DNA from: Paraburkholderia caffeinitolerans
GTDB taxonomy: Bacteria; Pseudomonadota; Gammaproteobacteria; Burkholderiales; Burkholderiaceae
Direction of reading: 5' to 3'
Length of the DNA stretch: 64,000 bases
NCBI RefSeq assembly: GCF_902859945.1
Contig: NZ_CADIKL010000032.1
Span: 30,193-94,192, forward strand
The notes under the pieces were generated by a model that had not been told where the DNA came from, ran no database searches, and worked only from the letters and a program-made list of their open reading frames with translations. Both the position numbers and the translations under genes were made by a program. Shown one piece after another: positions 59,670-64,000 of the stretch; the stretch's first letter is position 1; each line of letters starts with the position of its first letter.

Positions 59670-61109
59670 TTACGGCGGCGCGGCAAGCGCGGGCGAGGAT
59701 GCCGGAGCGGTGGGGGCGCTGGTGGGCGTGGTGGCAGGCGTATAGGTGCCGTTGAGCGACTTGAGGAACGCGGTAAGCGCGTCGACGTCCACCTCCGAAA
59801 GCGTGACGCCAAGCTGATACCGCGCCATCTTGCGCACGGCCTCACGCAGATCTGTCACGCTGCCATCGTGGAAATACGGCGCCGTGAGCGCGACGTTGCG
59901 CAGTCCAGGCACCTTGAACGACTGGCGATCGAGCGGATCGTGCGTGACGTTGGCCCGGCCGTTGTCGGCTTCGGTCAACGCGTCGCCGCGTGCGGCGAAG
60001 TAGTCTCCGGCGCGGCCCATGCGCTCGAACGATTGCCCACCCAGATTGGCGCCGACGTGGCAGCTCGCGCAGCCCACCGACTTGAACAGGTTATAGCCAC
60101 GAACTTCTTCGCCGCTCAATGCTTCAGTGTTACCGCGCAGCCACGCGTCGAAACGGCCGGGCGTGAGCAGCGTTTTTTCGTATTCGGCGATGGCGTTGGT
60201 GATGTTCGCGCCGCTCAGGCCATCGGGGTAGACCTGCACGAAGGCGTGCGCGAACGGCGCATCGGCGTTGAGCTTGCCGACGATCTGATCCCACGATGTC
60301 GACGCCATCTCGACCGGATTGAGCGGCGGCCCGCCTGCCTGATCCTGAAGCGTGGCGGCGCGCCCGTCCCAGAACTGCGTATGGTTGAGCGCGGCATTGA
60401 ACACCGTGGGCGCGTTCACGCCGCCCAACTGGCCGCCCACACCGAGCGAGCGTTTGCGATTGTCGACGCCGCCGGTCGCGAGCGAATGGCAGCTCGCGCA
60501 CGAAATGGTGTTGTCGACGGACAGGCGCGGGTCGTGGAACAACTGCGCGCCGAGCGCGACCTTGCGCGGGTCGGTCGGCAATGCGTGCGGCAACGGCTGC
60601 ACCGGATCGTTCTCGAAGGCCGCCGCGACGCCGGGCGTCACATACCAGCGCTTGCGTTCGTGCGAGATCCACGTGAGCAGCGTTTGCTGGTCGTTCGGGT
60701 TCAAGCCAGTGCGCCAGTGCACCATGCGAAAGCGCATGGGAGGCATCGTGTCGTTCGTGGCCACGCGCTCGAGCTTGGCGAGATCGGCCTGCGGGGGCGG
60801 CGAGCCGTTGTGCAGCGCATTGAACACGGCGTCGAGCCGGAAATAACGTTGGCCGGTTTCGATGTCGTACCGTGAGAGCTGCTGGATACCGGGCAGCGAC
60901 GCATACGCTGGCAGGACCGCTTTAGTCGAGTGACAGTAATAGCACGCGTTGCGGTCGAGGATATTGCGAACCTGTGCCGCCGCGGGCGACGCGGCGGGTT
61001 GGTCGGCTGTGCTTTCGGTATAGAGGGTGTCGTGATACCAGGCGATGCCGGTAAGGCCGAGATAGCCGGCGGCGAGAAGCGCGGCGGCGCCGACGAGGAA
61101 TTTTTTCAT
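59670..61109 (-). CDS. Tri-heme di-heme-type cytochrome c peroxidase (YhjA-like)
   Basis: The 479-residue protein has an uncleaved membrane anchor (KKFLVGAAALLAAGYLGLTG) and three c-type heme motifs: CYYCH (56-60), CASCH (204-208) and CASCH (347-351). The N-terminal one belongs to an extra heme domain. The rest is the bacterial di-heme peroxidase fold (GAQLFHDPRLSVDNTISCAS in part; LRNVALTAPYFHDGS). This arrangement matches E. coli YhjA, an anchored quinol-linked peroxidase that reduces H2O2 in the periplasm. The C-terminus is a Pro/Thr/Ala-rich tail (PATTPTSAPTAPASSPALAAP). MKKF at 61109 has no perfect Shine-Dalgarno. Confidence 0.92.
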   Translation of the reverse strand: MKKFLVGAAALLAAGYLGLTGIAWYHDTLYTESTADQPAASPAAAQVRNILDRNACYYCHSTKAVLPAYASLPGIQQLSRYDIETGQRYFRLDAVFNALHNGSPPPQADLAKLERVATNDTMPPMRFRMVHWRTGLNPNDQQTLLTWISHERKRWYVTPGVAAAFENDPVQPLPHALPTDPRKVALGAQLFHDPRLSVDNTISCASCHSLATGGVDNRKRSLGVGGQLGGVNAPTVFNAALNHTQFWDGRAATLQDQAGGPPLNPVEMASTSWDQIVGKLNADAPFAHAFVQVYPDGLSGANITNAIAEYEKTLLTPGRFDAWLRGNTEALSGEEVRGYNLFKSVGCASCHVGANLGGQSFERMGRAGDYFAARGDALTEADNGRANVTHDPLDRQSFKVPGLRNVALTAPYFHDGSVTDLREAVRKMARYQLGVTLSEVDVDALTAFLKSLNGTYTPATTPTSAPTAPASSPALAAPP

Positions 61110-61563
61110 TGTTGGATTTGATTGTAGGGAACCTGGGAATCCTGAACGGATATCGAGCCCGTACAAGCCCACTCTGGCATGGACCTGAAAGCGGTGAAAA
61201 CCAGGGGACGCAGGGCCGAGACGGATTAGCGTGCTGATGCTACCGATACCCGGCGTCCGCGCCATTGCGGCACGTCAAGCAGCTCTGACTTATCGGCCGA
61301 GAATCAAAACGGGCTCCTGAGTGCGAAGCGCCGCTTCCCGGCCCACGCGAAGAGACGCTTTAAAGGGGGCGTCACCGAGCCGCGAGAGCAGGGCAGCGGC
61401 GCATTCGTGCCGCGACACGCTAGCCGCTGGTAAGCTGGGCCCTGTGAAGCCCAGGCAAGGCCATGTCCAGGCTTCGCTGACCAGTGCCGGTTCGCGCGCG
61501 CAGGGAACAACGGAGTGCCGCAAGCTGGGACGGTCATAGACGACCTTTCAGTCAGGAGACGGC
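61110..61563. other. Gene-free region peroxidase / DUF2092 gene
   Basis: About 450 bases between divergent genes. Short frames on both strands (about 75 residues each) show no start site, family pattern or codon bias. It must hold the promoters of both. A GAAGCGCCGCTTC palindrome (61325-61337) lies in the middle. Confidence 0.5.
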
Positions 61564-62451
61564 GTGAACAAAATTGTCTTCCCTGGAGTCATTGCGCGAA
61601 CCTTGGCGGTGCCACTCGCACGACCGGTTTGTGTCGCGCTCATGGGCGCTTTCATGCTGGGCGGCTGCGCCCACCGGCAGACGGCGGGCACGCACGAGCC
61701 GGCGCAATCGAACGTGCCGTCGCCGCTCAACGACCTCGGCAGCGGGCCGGGCGAGGGCAGCGCTGCCACAATCGATGCACGCGCAACGAATGCGATCGAT
61801 GCCATGGGTCAGTATCTGCGCTCGTTGCGCACGTTCGAAGTGGACGCCGATACCGCCACCGACGCCGTGCTCGACAACGGCCAGAACGTAGCATTCCTGC
61901 ATCACACCGTGCTCAAGGTCAAACGGCCCGATCGATTGCGCGCCGACATCACCGGTAACGGCAACGTGCGCGGCATCGTCTACGACGGTCATCGCTTCAC
62001 GATCTTTAACCAGAAGAAGGGCTACTACGCGCGGCACGACGCGCCACCCACGCTCGACGGGCTGGTGCGCGACCTCGTCACCAACTGGCATATCGAGACG
62101 CCGCTCGTCGACTTGTTCTATTGGGGCAACGGCAAGCCCGACGACAGCGCCATTCAATCGGCGCAAACGCTTGGCAACGAGAAAATCGACACGCGCACCT
62201 GCACGCACTACGCATACCGTGAAGCGGACGTGGACTGGGAGTTATGGGTAGAAACCGGGCGCAGGCCGCTGCCGTGCAAGATGATCATTACCGACACGAC
62301 CCAGCCGACGCGGCCCCGCCATGAAGTGACGTACCACTGGAGGCTCAATCCGGTCTTCGCGGCGTCGACATTCGTGTTCCATCCGCGCCCAGGCGCGCGG
62401 CAGATCGAACTCAAACCCGCGGATCATTCGCCTTACGGGGAGGCGGAATGA
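61564..62451 (+). CDS. DUF2092 lipoprotein
   Basis: The 295-residue protein has a lipoprotein signal ending in MLGGC (Cys about 35), a Gly/Ser/Pro linker and then the DUF2092 domain: IDAMGQYLRSLRTFEVDADTATDAV (in part), LKVKRPDRLRADITG, YDGHRFTIFNQKKGYYA and the C-terminal NPVFAASTFVFHPRPGARQ. The fold is expected to be LolA/LppX-like, with a hydrophobic cavity, so it may carry a lipid-like molecule; the function is unknown. The GTG start at 61564 is supported by AGGAG. It overlaps the next gene by ATGA. Confidence 0.87.
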   Translation: MNKIVFPGVIARTLAVPLARPVCVALMGAFMLGGCAHRQTAGTHEPAQSNVPSPLNDLGSGPGEGSAATIDARATNAIDAMGQYLRSLRTFEVDADTATDAVLDNGQNVAFLHHTVLKVKRPDRLRADITGNGNVRGIVYDGHRFTIFNQKKGYYARHDAPPTLDGLVRDLVTNWHIETPLVDLFYWGNGKPDDSAIQSAQTLGNEKIDTRTCTHYAYREADVDWELWVETGRRPLPCKMIITDTTQPTRPRHEVTYHWRLNPVFAASTFVFHPRPGARQIELKPADHSPYGEAE

Positions 62452-63038
62452 GGAGGCCGACTCACGCACGGCGAGCCATCGCCGCGAGCCTCGTGGCGTC
62501 GATGGTGCTGGCCCCGCACGCGGCCCTCGCGTTCCGCGGCATGGCGCGCACCAGCATTCATCCGATGGGGGGCAATTTCGGTGGCGGGCAGATCTCGAGG
62601 CCCGGCTTCAATGGCGGTGGGGAGCAGTTTCATGGCGGTCAGCCGGGGCCACATCCGGAGCCAGGACCCGGGCCGGGGCCTGGCCCCCATCCGCCTGGGC
62701 CGCCGCCCGGACCGGGACCGCATCCGCCAGGCCCACCGCCCGGACCTGAGCCGCATCCTCCCGGACCACCACCGGGACCCGGACCTCATCCGCCCGGACC
62801 GCCGCCACCTCCCTTGCCTCCGCCATATTGGGGCGGCGGGTGGTATGTCGATCCGGTTGCAGCGGCCGTTACTGTCGGCGTGACGGCTGCCGTGGTCGGC
62901 ACGATGGTGGCAAGCCTGCCGCCATCGTGCAGCGCCGTGACGATCGGCGGCACGACTTACGAGCAATGCGGCGCGACCTGGTATCAGCCGCAGTACATCG
63001 GCACGCAGGTGCAATACGTCGTCGTGCCTGCGCCGTAA
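62448..63038 (+). CDS. Exported Pro/Gly-repeat protein with DUF6515-like C-terminus
   Basis: The 196-residue protein has a signal peptide (cleavage near ALA-FRG, residue 28), then a Gly-rich part, four 11-residue units of the type GPGPHPPGPPP (about residues 77-120), a short hydrophobic helix (VAAAVTVGVTAAVVGTMVASL) and a compact C-terminus (PPSCSAVTIGGTTYEQCGATWYQPQY, in part) with two Cys. The last part recalls exported DUF6515-type proteins. The Pro-rich stretch would be an extended stalk across the cell wall. Poly-Pro runs (PPPPPLPPP) suggest EF-P-dependent translation. It is coupled to the DUF2092 gene. Confidence 0.85.
   Translation: MRRPTHARRAIAASLVASMVLAPHAALAFRGMARTSIHPMGGNFGGGQISRPGFNGGGEQFHGGQPGPHPEPGPGPGPGPHPPGPPPGPGPHPPGPPPGPEPHPPGPPPGPGPHPPGPPPPPLPPPYWGGGWYVDPVAAAVTVGVTAAVVGTMVASLPPSCSAVTIGGTTYEQCGATWYQPQYIGTQVQYVVVPAP
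62676..62807 (+). repeat. Four tandem 33-bp units in the Pro/Gly-rich gene
   Basis: Units at 62676-62708, 62709-62741, 62742-62774 and 62775-62807 each encode Gly-Pro-Gly(Glu)-Pro-His-Pro-Pro-Gly-Pro-Pro-Pro. Synonymous changes between units show that they are not a recent slippage event. Confidence 0.85.
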
Positions 63039-63104
63039 TCGCTCGGCTAAGGGCGAGCGAAAGGGTGCAGGGCGGGGCGGCGTGCACTCGCATTGGAACC
63101 ATCA

Positions 63105-63142
63105 GTACCTGTGCGCATGCCTTGTGGCATGTGCACAGGTAC
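63105..63142. repeat. 17-bp hairpin with TTGT loop before the Fur-family gene
   Basis: GTACCTGTGC (63105-63114) plus CATGCC (63116-63121) pair with GGCATG (63126-63131) and GCACAGGTAC (63133-63142); the single opposed bases 63115 and 63132 would form a G-U pair in RNA. It stands 67 bases after the Pro-rich gene's stop. No T tract follows. Confidence 0.75.
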
Positions 63143-63160
63143 ATGGAGCGCAGGCGCTGG

Positions 63161-63202
63161 CTTAATTGCTTGAGGAACGAAGGGACTTAAGCAATTCTTA
63201 AG
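63161..63202. promoter_or_regulatory. Candidate Fur-family operator (nested inverted repeats)
   Basis: CTTAAG-CAATT-CTTAAG (63186-63202) is a 6-5-6 repeat symmetrical on both strands. AATTGCTT (63164-63171) and AAGCAATT (63189-63196) form a further inverted repeat. All are AT-rich and end 49 bases before the start of the Fur-family gene, a position suited to autoregulation. Confidence 0.55.
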
Positions 63203-63251
63203 CTACCGACGACGAGACTATCGGCCAAGTCTGAAAAAGTGTGCCGATGGA

Positions 63252-63725
63252 ATGAAAGCGATTTACTCCGATCTGAAGCGAGCCCGTATGCGCCCGACCT
63301 CGAGTCGCGTCGCGGTCCTGCATTTGTTCCATGAATTTCCGCACGAGCACATGACTGCTGACCAAGTCTTTCGGCGCGTGCCGCCCGAGACCGAGCAATG
63401 CAGTCTTGCGAGTGTGTACCGTGCGCTGGCGCAATTGCTGGACGCGGGCCTGATCACGAGCGCGTGGATTGGCGAGCAGCGCGTCGTGTATGAACTCAAT
63501 CGCGGCACGCGTCATTCGCATCTGGTCTGCAGCGATTGCGGCACGATTTGCGATATCGACGACAACGCGCTCGAATCGCAGCACGCGGCCATAGCCGCTG
63601 CACGTGAATTTCGGTATGCAAGTGCGAGTCTTGTGATCTTCGGGCGCTGTGCGCAATGCGAGGCCTCGCTGGATTCGGCCGTGCGGCGCGCGGGCGCGCC
63701 GCATGGGGTGGATCGGCGCGCGTAA
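63252..63725 (+). CDS. Fur-family transcriptional regulator
   Basis: The 157-residue protein has a winged helix N-terminal domain (MRPTSSRVAVLHLFHEFPHEHM in part; CSLASVYRALAQLLDAGLI) and the C-terminal dimer domain with two Cys pairs (Cys93/Cys96 in CSDCG, Cys133/Cys136 in CAQC) for a structural zinc, and His-rich HSHLV for the regulatory metal. It may be a Fur, Zur or PerR-like member; the sequence alone does not decide. The peroxidase gene 2 kb away fits a peroxide role but is not adjacent. Start has a GATGGA site. Confidence 0.88.
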   Translation: MKAIYSDLKRARMRPTSSRVAVLHLFHEFPHEHMTADQVFRRVPPETEQCSLASVYRALAQLLDAGLITSAWIGEQRVVYELNRGTRHSHLVCSDCGTICDIDDNALESQHAAIAAAREFRYASASLVIFGRCAQCEASLDSAVRRAGAPHGVDRRA

Positions 63726-63839
63726 TAGCGAGGCGTTGCAAGGGAGGATGGATCTGGGCGGTGGCGGACGGCGGAACCAGTGAATTCTTGATTTTACATA
63801 ATATAAATTATCGAAGTTTTTGGTGTTACGGCTTTTTTG

Positions 63840-64000
63840 AAATGTCCGGTTCTGGCTCATTAGAAATGTCCGATTCCTGCCCTGGTTGGAGCGCACGCTC
63901 ACGCGAGGCGTCGACCAGGGGCGAACCATGAACGGACGTGAGCTGATCACGGCAAGCATGCGCGAACTCGAGCGGGTCAAGGTCATCGAGGCGGTCGTTG
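63840..64000 (+). mobile_element. Insertion-sequence end (ISNCY/IS1202-like), partial
   Basis: Two copies of a 16-base motif (AAATGTCCGGTTCTGG at 63840-63855 and AAATGTCCGATTCCTG at 63864-63879, 24 bases apart) lie about 50-90 bases before a transposase start. Repeated terminal motifs of this kind are typical of IS ends. The outer end cannot be fixed because the other half is outside the window; it is probably close to 63820-63840. The region before it (63750-63835) is AT-rich. Confidence 0.7.
63928..64000 (+). CDS. Transposase, N-terminal fragment
   Basis: Only 24 codons are visible: MNGRELITASMRELERVKVIEAVV (given once here in two parts: MNGRELITASM and RELERVKVIEAVV). The RELERVKVIEAVV helix is the usual beginning of ISNCY-family transposases, in front of their helix-turn-helix. 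The frame is open to the right edge. Start supported by GGGG eight bases upstream. Confidence 0.7.
   Translation, partial: MNGRELITASMRELERVKVIEAVV

Noticed and set aside
61290..61539. Overlapping 72-77 residue ORFs on both strands in the peroxidase/DUF2092 gap
   Set aside because: Neither has a start site or codon bias; they overlap each other.
62676..62807. CRISPR-like regular repeats
   Set aside because: They are head-to-tail coding units without spacers.

Overview
The window reads as chromosomal DNA of a high-GC beta-proteobacterium of the Burkholderia sensu lato group (Paraburkholderia, Caballeronia or Burkholderia). This is inferred from gene content, start/stop overlaps of the ATGA type and strong third-position GC bias, not from a database match. 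About 57 protein genes are called. I see no rRNA, tRNA or CRISPR. The only mobile element is the start of an insertion sequence at the right edge.

Layout. 1-6 kb: end of an ABC permease, a small hydrophobic ORF, a methyltransferase, a Baeyer-Villiger-type flavoprotein, a TPR membrane protein paired with a PspA/IM30 protein, and a ribbon-helix-helix-like protein. 6-9 kb: a class A penicillin-binding protein, followed by a gene-free stretch with a symmetric cluster of DnaA-box-like sequences. 9-17 kb: a three-gene RND efflux operon with a divergent TetR regulator and a candidate operator. 17-23 kb: small unknowns, a ClcB-type chloride channel, a glutathione transferase, and a YeiH transporter divergent from a LysR regulator. 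23-28.4 kb: a 2-ketogluconate utilisation operon (kguE-kguK-kguT-kguD-ptxS) behind a perfect 18-bp operator palindrome. 28-35 kb: a YhfC-type membrane protease, small conserved proteins, an Lrp regulator, a frameshifted saccharopine-dehydrogenase-like gene, a P-loop ATPase, a lipoprotein and CorA. 35.5-41.9 kb: a ribose-type ABC operon with LacI regulator and ribokinase. 42-45 kb: a chemoreceptor broken by an in-frame amber codon, and a hydratase. 45.5-50.6 kb: prkA-yeaH-spoVR stress operon. 50.8-52.5 kb: SulP transporter. 52.7-59.6 kb: beta-glucoside locus (GH1 enzyme, CUT1 ABC transporter, LacI regulator) behind a second perfect operator palindrome. 59.7-64 kb: tri-heme peroxidase, a DUF2092 lipoprotein overlapping a proline/glycine-repeat exported protein, a Fur-family regulator, and the IS end.

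How the genes work together. Three sugar or sugar-acid loci each carry their own LacI-family regulator, and two have a perfect palindrome in front of the first gene. Several envelope-stress or maintenance functions are present: PspA with its TPR partner, Spy/CpxP-like protein, PBP1A, efflux pump and the PrkA/YeaH/SpoVR set.

Most notable signals: the DnaA-box-like cluster with an 18-bp inverted repeat (8976-9103); two disrupted genes within 11 kb (frameshift near 32028, amber at 42797); a heptanucleotide tandem repeat between rbsB and rbsA; an Lrp-type operator in front of the broken dehydrogenase; and two inverted repeats in front of the Fur-family gene.
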